From the NCBI GenBank assembly GCA_024803745.1, contig JANJXV010000013.1, forward strand, positions 14,133,501 through 14,197,500: a stretch of DNA of 64,000 nucleotides. Direction: 5' to 3'. Position numbers and translations under genes: made by a program. The stretch comes from Megascapheus bottae. Taxonomy: Eukaryota > Chordata > Mammalia > Rodentia > Geomyidae. Shown in pieces: positions 12,560-21,718 of this stretch (positions within the stretch are counted from its first letter, which is position 1; each line of letters begins with the position of its first letter). The notes below the pieces were generated by a model. That model was not told where the DNA came from and made no database searches. It worked only from the letters and a program-made list of their open reading frames with translations.

Positions 12560-12785
12560 AACTTCTCTGATGTGGCTATCTTCTCTCTCAGTTTTTTCCT
12601 TGATGGAGAGTTTATTACCAGAAAGAATAGACTGGTTCATGTTGACATCTCTGATCATATAAAAGATTTCACTGATATTCAGCAAAACCTTCTAGTTGGA
12701 GGTAGTAAACAGACTGTCAAAATAATGAAAACCAAGGTGAAGATGACAGAGGAGCTAGCAGTAAAAGCAGCAGAAGTGTGAATGT
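12560..12785 (+). other. Unassigned protein-like open frame inside the intron
   Basis: A frame ending at TGA 12779-12781 reads, in its last 60 codons, FLDGEFITRKNRLVHVDISD followed by HIKDFTDIQQNLLVGG and a basic tail EELAVKAAEV. The composition is protein-like and no SINE explains it. An AG preceded by CTTCTCTCTC at about 12590 could be an acceptor. I do not recognise the product. It could be a fragment of a processed pseudogene, an unrecognised exon or chance. Confidence 0.25.
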
Positions 12786-13364
12786 GAAAGCTCTTTAAAA
12801 ACTCATTGTATACCTATAAAGTTTTCTGATTTTTTATTTTATCATTAGGTAGTTGTACAAAGGGGTTTCATTTCTAGAACTCAAGTTATTGTGCAATGCA
12901 TTTTGGTCAATGGTCATTCCTTCGATCATTCACCCCATCTTTCCCTTTAAGTTACATAGTTTCATTTTTATACAGTGCACATTGAAGAGCTCACCTTTGA
13001 GGTCTTTTCCATTTGAAGCATATACAATTATCTCAAATAAAGACAAGCACTGTTCTGGAGAAGAGCAGTGGACTTCCTAGGTTCCAGTGGGCCATGCCTT
13101 CTCACCAGCTCCCTTCCCAATGTGAGTTGAGATTCCAGCCAGCCACAGTGGTACCAACCAGCCTCAGCCCCATGACCACCCAACCCTGCCCTACTTTTCT
13201 GGCCGATCCCTATTGACAGATCCCCCAGAATCTGAAGGAATTCAAGACAAATGGTTAAGAGGATGGAGTTAATAAAATTTGAAAAATTGAGGCCTGTCAC
13301 TCCACTAAACTTTTTTCAATACCACTGACAGAAACATATTTCCCCAATGAGTGACCTTCCACAG

Positions 13365-13865
13365 CTGTAGCGGGCAGGCGCAGCCGCAGCAGTGCTGCCA
13401 GGAAGCCAGGCTGCTATTTATCAAATATTATAAGCTAGGACAACTAATCTGAAGCTGGAGAGGAGGGAGGGGTTCCATACCACACTGCCTGGGGTGCTCC
13501 AGGTGTTTGCCCTGGCCCCAGACAGCCAGTGGGAGGTGACGGATGGCCTGCGATTAGCATCCCCACCTCCGTACAGCTCTCTCACTTGTCCCAGAGGCCT
13601 GGCCCTCTCAGCCAGCTGCTTGGCCCGAAGGGGCCCTGGGTGGGAGGCAAAGGGAGGTCAGACTAGGGCGCAGGCCATCCTGATGCCCCCGGAGAGGGCA
13701 ACCGGGTGAGGCCCAATGTGGTTATTTATTGGAGTGTAATGGTTTGTGGCCGTTGGTCGTGGAGGTGAAATCGATCAGTGGTAGAAGTCAGGTTCTATCA
13801 ATTATTACAGCAATTAGTCAAGTCACAGTGAGGGTGTTCGGCTGGGGGAGTAATATTAGATGGAC
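13365..13865 (+). promoter_or_regulatory. Candidate intronic enhancer
   Basis: This 500-base island has no SINE and is richer in GC and CpG than its surroundings in the first half (13360-13700). It is followed by an AT-rich part with TTATTTATTGG, AATCGATC (13769-13776) and TATCAATTATTA into CAATTAGTCAA (13797-13820). The ATCGAT and ATCAAT words resemble ONECUT sites and the ATTA cores homeodomain sites. Function is inferred. Confidence 0.45.
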
Positions 13866-15000
13866 ATTATCCATGGTGCCCTGCCTCAGCCGTCCTTAAG
13901 TGGGGGCAGACTACTGCCCTAAGGCTATAGAACCTTGGGGACCCCCAGCCAACTTCACCCTGTGAGCTGCCTGACCTGAGAGCCTCCTGGGCTGAACCCA
14001 AGCCCAACAATGCTATAAAAGGAAGCCCCTTCTCTGGCTGGCCCAGGTGCAGAAATGTCCTACCTGTCCCCATCCCATCCTTTATGAGAAGTGACATGAC
14101 TCCTGCTAGAAATTACTCAGTGGCCAATGTTTATAGCACACATTTTTCATTCTGTAAGCAAATATAGATCACTGACAGCACTTGTTTGAAGCAGCTAATC
14201 TTACCCTCTGTTCTTTCTTCCCCTGTCGACTTCTCTCACCTTCTACCCCCCACACCCCATTTTTCTCTCCTCCTGAGTATTTCTCCTCGTTTCTTTCTGA
14301 TGTTTTCTTACCTCTATAGAAGTCTCCCTGATAGCACCTTTTACATAGCACCTGTCTACCAGCAGTGCTCTTCTTGAAACTACCTGAGAAAGGAAAGGCC
14401 TTGTTACCACTTTATGGCTTCCTCTGTGCCAGCTGGGCTGAGGAGATTTGTGAGGAAGCAAGATACTCTCTTGCACTGGCCTCTTTGCCCTTACATACCC
14501 AAGTGTCTAACACCCAAAATAGGTTTGGGCTACGAAGGCCATACCAGATAACTAAGCCTCTGAGTGTTCTCTTTCTTTCTCAACCCCCACATGCACCCCC
14601 AGTGTTGTCTGTCCCTCTATCACACAGATCATCCTTGGCTTGTGTCATGCTGTGTCCTTAATAGTTCCTGAAGAGCTGGCATTGTGCTCTGCTCCAGCTC
14701 TAGGGAGACTTTAACCCTAAAGACAGAAATAGACTGCAAAAGAGATTGAAGCAGTGGTCACAGAAGGTAGGAAGAGACCCAAAAAATGGAAGTAGTTTTA
14801 CAGAACTCTAAGGAGAGAGTAGCCACAGTATCATTTGTCACAGAGTAGTCAGTAAGTATAAAAATGAAAACTTCATTGGCCTTGCTGGTCCCCATCCACA
14901 CACAGAAAGCCCTGTGATATTTAGTACCCAGTAAGATCTGAAAGAATGAGGCTCCAACTGGGCCTCTGAATTTGTGTGGACAAGCAACATAGATATGTGT

Positions 15001-15295
15001 GTGCCAATCTTCGGGCTTGAATTCATGGTCTGGGAACTGTCCTTGAACTTTTTTTGCTCAAGACTAGCACTTTGCCACTTGAGCCACAGCTCCACTTGTG
15101 GCTTTTTTGGTGCTCAGGGCCAGCACCCAGGCCCAGAGTTCAAGCCTCATGACTGACAAAAAAAAATTTTTTTAAAGAAAAGAAAAAAGAATCTCTTAGA
15201 CTTTCCTGCCCAGGCTGGCTTTAAACTGCAATCCTCAGATCTCAACCTCAGTAACTAGGATTACAACCATAAGCTACTGTTGCCCAGCCATTGAG
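15001..15295 (-). mobile_element. B1-Geo composite SINE interrupted by a forward Geo tail
   Basis: The reverse Geo arm (15001-15108) is followed by a forward piece reading GCACCCAGGCCCAGAGTTCA to TGACTGACAAAAAAAAA (about 15110-15165). The reverse B1 arm then resumes to 15295. The forward piece looks like a truncated insertion or inversion. Confidence 0.75.
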
Positions 15296-15402
15296 CTTTT
15301 GAATTTTTTTAAAGACCCTGTAACTTGTCAGCAAAGTAAACATTTATTGAACATTTTTCTGTGCTGTCTGTGTATACGTGCTCAATTCTTAGTATAAACT
15401 TT

Positions 15403-15605
15403 CTGGGCCAGGAGGGGTCTAGTGGTAAAGTGCTTGCTGAGCATGCACAAAGGCCTGTGTTCAATTCCTCAGTATCACATACACAGAAGAGGCCTGAAGT
15501 GGTGCTGTGGCTCAAGTGGTAGAGTGCTAGCCTTGAGGAAGCTCAAGTACAAGGCCCAGGCACTGGGTTGAAGCCCCAGGACTTACAAATAAATAAATAA
15601 ATAAG
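15403..15605 (+). mobile_element. IDL-Geo-type SINE
   Basis: The element has both arms and its tail is (AAAT)n. The next SINE begins immediately after this tail. Confidence 0.88.
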
Positions 15606-15820
15606 GGCCGGGAGTTTGGCCTAGTGGTTAAAGTGCTTGCCTAGCATGCACAAAGACCCAGGTTCGATTCCTCGGTACCACATACAGAAAAAAGCCGGAA
15701 GTGGTGCTGAGGCTCAAGTGGTAGAGCTCTAGCCTTGAGAAAGTCCAAGGACAGTGCTCAGGCCCTGAGCTCAAGCCCAGGACTGGCAAAAAATAAATAA
15801 ATAAATAAATAAATAAATAT
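15606..15820 (+). mobile_element. IDL-Geo-type SINE inserted in the tail of the previous one
   Basis: A full element of the TGGTTAAAG subfamily. Its tail is again (AAAT)n, consistent with insertion into the AAAT tail of the upstream copy. Confidence 0.88.
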
Positions 15821-15998
15821 CTTCTTTCACCAAAAAGAAAAATTTCTTTTAGAGGTCAGGAATGATCCTGACCTCCAGTGATCCTTAGCACACACAAAAA
15901 AAAGCTTTATGTGGTATTATGTGGTTATGAATATCTTAATAATATTAATATGTAATATATAAATATTTTATACTAATTTTGGTAGAAAATAGTATTAT

Positions 15999-16215
15999 AG
16001 CCAGGAGGGAGTGGCTCCTGCCCATAATCTTAGCTACTCAGAAGGGTAAGATCTGAGAATCCAGGTTCAAAGCCATCTTGGGCAACAGCAAAAAGCCAGA
16101 ACTGGAGGCATGGCCCAAGAACCATTTTTCCAGACAGATAACTAGACAAGAGCTCCAGAGTTCCAGTGGTATACACAGGAAGTGGGAGAGGGAGGGCAGG
16201 AAAGAGAGAAAAAAA
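15999..16215 (+). mobile_element. B1-Geo composite SINE, diverged
   Basis: GAGTGGCTCCTGCCCATAAT and GTAAGATCTGAGAATCC mark the B1-like arm. The Geo arm is decayed and a purine run follows. Confidence 0.65.
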
Positions 16216-16339
16216 AGAAAATAGGATCATGTATGAGAAACATTTGAATTGTTATTCCTACTCTATGCTTCTTTCTCCTTCTCCTATACCATTTGAATTT
16301 ATCAAGTTGACAGGTTTGTTTATTTTTAAGCAGAGACTT

Positions 16340-16637
16340 TGTGTGTGTGTGTGTGTGTGTGTGAGTCGTGGGGCTTCTAATTGGCCTGGGTGCTGTTTCT
16401 GAGCTCTTTAGCTCAAGGCTACTGCCCTACCTCTGGGTCTGGGCACTGTCCCTGAGCTCTTAAGCTCAAGGCTATCTCCCTACCCCTTGAGCCATAGCTC
16501 CATTTCTGGTTTTCCAGTGGTTAATTGGAGATGAGACTCTCACAGACTTTAATGCCCAGGCTAGATTTGAACCTCAGCCCTCAGATCTCAGCCTCCTGAG
16601 TAGCTAGGATTATAGGCATGAGCCACTGCTGCCCCAC
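16340..16637 (-). mobile_element. B1-Geo composite SINE with internal duplication and GT repeat
   Basis: A (GT)12-like run leads into the reverse Geo arm. About 60 bases of that arm are then repeated (GGCCTGGGTGCTGTTTCTG and GGTCTGGGCACTGTCCCTG), and the B1 arm follows. Confidence 0.82.
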
Positions 16638-16745
16638 AAAACAACTGATTTTTGTATGCTGCTACTTTGCCAAAAAGTGTTTATCAGATCTGATTATTTT
16701 AACCTCTTCTTTTCCTTATACTCAAAGTTCTCAAAGTCATTCTTT
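16638..16745 (-). repeat. Paralogous copy of the 19.94-20.34 kb segment
   Basis: From CACAAAACAACTGATTTTTG to GTTCTCAAAGTCAT the text matches 19938-20005 plus 20300-20342 closely, including the junction with an upstream SINE ending GCCACTG...CCCCA. It is either a local duplication or two copies of the same L1 interval. Confidence 0.75.
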
Positions 16746-16932
16746 TTTTTTTTTTTTTTGCTAGTCGTGGGGCTTTAACTCAGGGCCTGAGCTTTTCTCA
16801 AGGTTAGCACTCTGCCACTTGAGCCACTTCACCACTTCCAGCTTTTTCTATGTATGTGGTACTGAGGAATCGAACCCGGGTTTTCATGCATGCTAGGCAA
16901 GCACTCTACCACTAGGCTAAACTCCTGGCCCT
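16742..16932 (-). mobile_element. IDL-Geo-type SINE
   Basis: A T-run is followed by GCTAGTCGTGGGGCTT, continuing to CACTAGGCTAAACTCCTGGCCC. Confidence 0.88.
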
Positions 16933-17261
16933 CAAAGTAATTCTTATGGCAGAGACTTAACCCTCCTTACTTACAAATACTTCCATGGGGAGAAGAAAAG
17001 TTCAAGCCTTGATGTTCCATTCAATATATGTACACAGCTCAGCTTTCTTAGGTTTCCCCCTTTCTGTCTTAAAGTGTGCTCAGTAGGGTGTTCCTCCTTC
17101 TTTCCCCCTCCTCCCTCCCACTGATGCTCTCCTAGGTGGCTTTCCATAAACTCTTGTCCCATTACTACTATCCAAATCATCAGAATCATTGTGTCTGTAC
17201 TCTACAATTGAGCAAGAATGTACAGTATTTGGGGTTTTAAGTTGTGTTTACTCAACATGTC

Positions 17262-17385
17262 TTTTTTTTTTTTTTTTTGCCAGTCTTGGGCCTTGAACAC
17301 AGTGCCTGAACATTGTCCTTGGGCTTTCTCAAGGTTAGGGCCTACCACTTGAAGCCCAAGCACCACTTCTGGCTTTTTCCTTTTT
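17262..17385 (-). mobile_element. IDL-Geo-type SINE, right arm only
   Basis: A reverse Geo arm ends at the GGCTTTTTC linker, where the next element's T-run begins. This suggests that the next element inserted here. Confidence 0.82.
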
Positions 17386-17561
17386 TCTTTTTTTTTTTTT
17401 TTTCTGGTCCTAGGGCTTGAACTCAGTACCTGGACATTGTCCTTAAGCATTCTCAGGGATAGCACTCACTCAACCATTTGAGCCAAAATACCACTTCTGG
17501 CTTTTTGTGTGTGTGTGTGGAATCCAGGGCTTAGTGCATGCTAGGCAAAACTCTTGGCCCC
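17386..17561 (-). mobile_element. IDL-Geo-type SINE
   Basis: Second member of a same-orientation pile. Its left arm is shortened at a GT run (17505-17518). Confidence 0.82.
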
Positions 17562-17569
17562 TGTCCCTT

Positions 17570-17765
17570 TTGTTTTTTTTTGTCATTCCTGGAGCTTGAA
17601 CTCAGTTTCTGAGGACTATCCTTGGATTTTCTCAAGGCTAGCGCTCTTCCACTTGAGCCACAGCACCACTTCAAGCTTTTTCTAAGTATGTGGTATGGAG
17701 GAATTGAACCCAGTTCTTCATGCATGATAGGCAAGCACTCTGTCACGATGCCAAACTCCTGGCCC
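17570..17765 (-). mobile_element. IDL-Geo-type SINE
   Basis: Third member of the pile, with both arms complete and ending CCAAACTCCTGGCCC. Confidence 0.87.
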
Positions 17766-17768
17766 TTG

Positions 17769-17771
<3 letters not shown>

Positions 17772-17804
<33 letters not shown>

Positions 17805-17993
17805 CAGTCCTGGACTTGAGCTCAGGGCTTGAACACTGTCCTTGAACTTTCTCAAGACTAGAGCTCTACCACTTGAGCCTCAGCACCACTTCTGGCTTTT
17901 TTTTTTTTTCTATGTATGTGGTACCAAGGAATCGAACCCGGGTCTTCGTGCATGCTAGGCAAGCACTCTACCACTAGGCCAAACTCCCGGCCC
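17772..17993 (-). mobile_element. IDL-Geo-type SINE, young-looking
   Basis: Fourth member of the pile: a 30-base T-run, few changes, ending CACTAGGCCAAACTCCCGGCCCC. Confidence 0.9.
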
Positions 17994-18019
17994 CATAATA
18001 AAGAAGTTTTGTTTTGTTT

Positions 18020-18115
18020 TGTGAGTCATGAGGCTTGAAGTCTCTGCCTGGGCGATGTCCTTGAGCTTTTCAGCTCAAGACTGCTGCCCTACCCCCTTGA
18101 GCCACAGCCCCACTC
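18020..18115 (-). mobile_element. B1-Geo SINE, Geo arm only
   Basis: GTGAGTCATGAGGCTTGAAG through GAGCCACAGCCCCACTCC is the reverse Geo arm. The rest is replaced by the L1-type 3' end. Confidence 0.8.
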
Positions 18116-18116
18116 C

Positions 18117-18425
18117 TTTTTTTAAATAAATACTTTTAATTATTATTATAAAGATGATGTACAGAGTACACAGTTCAGAGTACATTTGTTTTTGGACAAT
18201 GTCATCCCTTCCTCACTCCTAGTTTTTCCCTTTCTTTCCCACTCACAAGTTGAATAGTTTATTTTTAACATAATATCTGGGGAGTACCATTGTTGTATTT
18301 GTTGACCCTTTGTCCATTTATCTGTGCTCCCCTTTACTTTCCCCCAAATAGATAAATGAACAAACAAGATAAAAAGATAAGAAAGCAAAAGACAACAAAG
18401 GAAAAAAATTCTTATTTCCATTTCC
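18117..18425 (-). mobile_element. L1-type 3' end, reverse
   Basis: TTTTAATTATTATTATAAAG followed by ATGATGTACAGAG and TTTGGACAATGTCATCCC is the clearest reverse copy of the shared 3' end. It interrupts a SINE pile. Confidence 0.65.
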
Positions 18426-18440
18426 TGAAGACTTTTTCTG

Positions 18441-18697
18441 TTTTGTTTTGTCAGTCATGGCATTGAACTCTGGGCCTGGGTGCTTGCTGTCCCTGAGCTC
18501 TTCAGCTCAGGGTTACCACCTACCCCTTGAGCCACAGCACCACTTCTGGTTTTCTAATGCTTAACTGGAGATAAGAGTCTCACAGACTTTAGAGTCCAGG
18601 CTGGCTTTGACCCTCTGTCCTCAGATCTTAGCCTCCAAAGTAGCTAGGATTACGGGTGTGAACCACCAAGTCTGCCACTAGGCCAAACGTTAGGCCC
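18441..18697 (-). mobile_element. B1-Geo composite SINE followed by an IDL end
   Basis: A complete reverse B1-Geo element runs to about 18675. It is followed by CCACTAGGCCAAACG..GGCCC, the end of an otherwise missing IDL-Geo element. Confidence 0.82.
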
Positions 18698-18711
18698 TCC
18701 TAGAGAATTTT

Positions 18712-18945
18712 TGGGGGTTTTTGGTGGGTCATGGAGTTTGAATTCAGTCAGGGTACTATCCCTGAGCTCTTCAGCTCAAAGCTATAGCCCTACCCTTGAA
18801 ACAAGCCCCACTTCCCATTTTCTAGAGGTTAGTTAGAGGTAAGAGTCTCAGGTCCTTTTGTGTCCGGGCTGGCTTTGAACCTTGATCCTCAGATGTCAGC
18901 CTCCTGAGTAGCTAGGATTACAGGCATTAGCCACTGCTACCAGCT
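18712..18945 (-). mobile_element. B1-Geo composite SINE
   Basis: The reverse Geo arm begins GGGTCATGGAGTTTGAA and the B1 arm ends ACAGGCATTAGCCACTGC. The L1 fragment follows directly. Confidence 0.87.
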
Positions 18946-19720
18946 GGAGATTGTTTTGATAAATATTATTTTATATAATCAGAGACACATAGGCATTGCA
19001 CATTCCCGTTTTTCCCTTAAAAATATCTCTTTTGGTCTCACTATATGTGAATTTTGGCCCATTTTTGAGTTGAGAGATAATCCCAGTCTTTTCTACATGT
19101 GACTATCTATGTAGTTACCCAGTACTATTCATTGAAAACACTCCTTTTTCAACATGTTTTTGGCCCCATTGTTAAAAATCAGATGACTGTTGCTGTATGG
19201 ATTTATTTTTAGGACTTCTATTCTGTTCCATTGTTTTTGTATCTTTTTTTGTGCTAATACCTTGATATTTTTGTTATTATGGCTCTGCAGTATAATTTGA
19301 AGTCTACTGTGATACCTCTACAACACTGCTCATTTTTCCTCAGGATTGCCTTTGCTATCTTAAGTCTTTTATGCTTTGTGTGAATTTTAGGATTGATTTT
19401 TCTGATTTCACAAAGAATTGGGATTTTGGTGAGGATCACTTTGAGTCTGTAGATAGCTTTCTGTAATAACTGCCATTTTCACAATATTGTTTCTGCATGA
19501 ACATGGAAGATCTTTTCATCTTCCTGAGTCATCTTCAACTTCTTTCTCCAGTATTTTATAGTTTTTATTGTAGAAGTTTTTTACCTCCTAAATTCATTCC
19601 TGGGTTAGTTGGTTTTTTTGTTTTTGATGCTTTTGTGAATAGATTGTATTCTTGATTTCTCAGCCTGCTTACTTTTGGTATATAGAAAAACTATTGCTAG
19701 TGAGGTAGATAGGTAGTTTT
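18946..19720 (-). mobile_element. L1 ORF2 3'-region fragment, antisense
   Basis: The plus strand reads as the reverse complement of the 3' third of L1 ORF2. Recognisable segments include ATGGCTCTGCAGTATAATTT, GGATTGCCTTTGCTATCTTA, ATTTTCACAATATTG and TATAGTTTTTATTGTAGAAG. The copy is 5'-truncated and has many changes. It continues after a SINE interruption at about 19936-20005. Confidence 0.85.
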
Positions 19721-19721
19721 A

Positions 19722-19935
19722 TAATTGGTCCTAGGGGCTTGAGCTCAGGGCCTGGGAAAAGTCCTGAACTTTTTTGCTCAAGGTTAGTATTCTACCACTT
19801 GAGCCACATTTACACTTCCAGGTTTTGGTGGTTAAACTGAAAATAGTCTCACAGACTTTCTTGCCTTGACTGGCTTGGAACTGTGATCCTTAGATCCTCC
19901 TGAGTAGCATGGATTACAGGCATGAGCCACTGGTG
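19722..19935 (-). mobile_element. B1-Geo composite SINE inside the L1 fragment
   Basis: TTGGTCCTAGGGGCTTGAGC through CATGAGCCACTGG interrupts the antisense L1. Confidence 0.82.
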
Positions 19936-20006
19936 TCCCACAAAACAACTGATTTTTATATGTTAATTTTGTATGCTGCTACTTTGCCAAAAGTGTTATC
20001 AGATCT

Positions 20007-20056
<50 letters not shown>

Positions 20057-20342
20057 CATGGGATTTGAATTGGCCTGGACCTGGATGCTCTCCCTGAGCT
20101 CTTCAGCTCAAGGCTACCACCCTACCCTTAAGCTCAGCCTCACTTCCTGTTTTCTAGAGGGTAATTGGAGATAAGAGTTTCAAGTCCTGTTGTGCCCGTA
20201 CTGACCATACTGACTTTGAACCTTGATCCTCAGATCTCAGCCTTCTGAACAGCTAGGATTACAGGCGTGAGCCACCTCACCGCTCTGGCTAAGGATTGTT
20301 TTAACCTCTTCTTTTCCTTATATTCAAAGTTCTCAAAGTCAT
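19936..20342 (-). mobile_element. Continuation of antisense L1 fragment, split by a SINE
   Basis: The segment from 19936 to about 20005 (ACAACTGATTTTTATATG ... TGCTACTTTGCC) and that from about 20295 to 20342 belong together. They are separated by a GT repeat and a B1-Geo SINE at 20010-20292. A near copy of the uninterrupted sequence is at 16638-16745. Confidence 0.7.
20010..20292 (-). mobile_element. GT repeat plus B1-Geo composite SINE
   Basis: A GT run of about 45 bases leads into GTATCATGGGATTTGAATTGG and a reverse element to the B1 arm GCGTGAGCCACCTC. It is absent at the paralogous site 16690-16700. Confidence 0.83.
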
Positions 20343-20430
20343 AGGAACTAATGGTTAGAATATGTTTCCCACCCCCTTCTCAAGGACTATCACTGGCAGG
20401 AAATACCTGTATATAGGAGAACTTGAATGG

Positions 20431-20673
20431 TTGGTCATGGGGCTTGAACTCTGGACCTGGGCACTGTCCCTGAGCTCTTCAGCTCAAGACTGGCTGGCCC
20501 TCTGCCACTTGAGCCATAGCACCACTTCTGGTTTTCTAGTGGTTAATAGGAGATGAAAATCTCACAGTCTTTTGTTCCCCAGGCTGGCTTTGAACCGTGA
20601 TCCTCAGATCGTGATCTCAGATCGCAGCCTCCTGAGTAGCTAGGATTACAGGTGTGAGCCACTGGTGCCTGGC
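20431..20673 (-). mobile_element. B1-Geo composite SINE
   Basis: Full reverse element. A short local duplication (GATCCTCAGATCGTGATCTC) lies in the B1 arm. Confidence 0.87.
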
Positions 20674-20754
20674 TAAGACTTATTCTTACAGCTATTTGGG
20701 ATAATCTTTGCTATATAGAAAGGAACCCTTGTTTTTTGTTTTATGGATTTTGTG

Positions 20755-20943
20755 TTTTTTTTGCCAGTCCTGGGGCTTGAACTCGGGACCTGAGCACTGT
20801 CCTTGGGCTTTTTCAAGGCTAGTGCTCTATCACAGCACCACTTTACTTCTGGCTTTTTTCTGTGTATGTGGTACTGAGAAATGGAACCCAGGGCTTCATG
20901 CATGCTAGGCAAACACTCTACCACTAGGCCACGCTCTGGGCCC
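20755..20943 (-). mobile_element. IDL-Geo-type SINE
   Basis: TTTTGCCAGTCCTGGGGCTTG through CCACTAGGCCACGCTC. Confidence 0.88.
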
Positions 20944-21302
20944 TAAAGGAACCCTTTTACATAGCTTTACTAATGAATACTTATCTGTATGCAGATGTGT
21001 TGGACGTATACGTGAGTTTGTGTTTGATATACATTAGGCATTTTTGTTGGCATGTTCAATTATGTGCATTTTATATTGCAACATGTCTCTGTGTGTGTGT
21101 GTGTACGTGTCTCTACATGGGAAAGTATATATGCACATGTGAAAATCCCCAATACCTTGTCCTCCATCACAGAGGACAAATAGTCCTCCTTTCAGAGTAG
21201 GTTAACATATTTTTCTTTCCATTCTGCCATCTCCTAAGTTTCTGAGGCTGCTCCTGAAATCCACTTGAGCATTTGCCTTTCTTCTCTTTCTTCTCCTGCT
21301 AG

Positions 21303-21400
21303 GAGCTAACCCTGTGCAGAGGAATGAAATGGGACATACTCCCTTGGATTATGCCCGAGAAGGGGAGGTAATGAAGCTTCTGAAGACATCTGAGTCAAAG
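21303..21400 (+). CDS. CLPB: CLPB exon: end of last ankyrin repeat (residues 1-32 of the visible part)
   Basis: The 98-base exon follows a pyrimidine tract ending in TAG and ends before GTAAGT. Its first two bases complete a codon begun in an upstream exon (phase 1), probably Gly. The reading is [20 protein letters not shown] followed by [12 protein letters not shown]. The segment G-A-N-P...G-H-T-P-L-D-Y-A...V-M-K-L-L fits the ankyrin consensus, and I recognise it as the fourth ankyrin repeat of CLPB. The exon ends in phase 0. Its upstream partner exon was searched for by eye between 1 and 21302 and not found, so the preceding intron is probably longer than 21 kb. Confidence 0.95.
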
Positions 21401-21455
21401 GTAAGTCTTAGACAAAGGAGGAAGTAAGCTCATGGCCTTTCCAAGAATCAGTTAT

Positions 21456-21718
21456 TTTATTAAAAAAAAAAAAAAAGCGCGGGCACTGGTGGCTCACACC
21501 TGTAATCCTAGCTATTCTGGAGGCTAAGATCTGAGGATCGAGGTTCACAGCCAGCCCTGGCACAAAAGTCCTAAAGTCCATGAGACTCTTATCTCCAATA
21601 AACTGCCAGAAAACTGAAAATGATGCTGTGGCTCAAGTGGTAAGGGCAATAACCTTGAGCTGAAGAGCTCAGGGACAGTGCCAAGGCCCAGAGTTCAAAC
21701 TCCACAACCGACAAAAAA
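21456..21718 (+). mobile_element. B1-Geo composite SINE just downstream of the exon
   Basis: GGGCACTGGTGGCTCACACC opens a full forward element that ends GTTCAAACTCCACAACCGAC plus A-run. It begins about 60 bases after the exon's donor site. Confidence 0.88.

Larger units (their letters stand above)
1..21302 (+). other. CLPB: CLPB intron (3' part) upstream of the first visible exon
   Basis: No coding exon of CLPB or another gene was found here. The stretch holds the SINEs, simple repeats and L1 pieces listed separately. Between them is AT-rich unique sequence (for example 400-1370, 1630-2730, 4890-7130, 9100-10150, 11840-12430 and 14100-14990) in which I see no further feature beyond decayed repeats. 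Candidate regulatory blocks are at 7840-7975 and 13365-13865. Confidence 0.7.

Noticed and set aside
1..21302. Missing upstream CLPB ankyrin exons
   Set aside because: I looked for a segment ending in a Gly-Gly or Asp-Gly ankyrin turn with a phase-1 donor and found none that was convincing.
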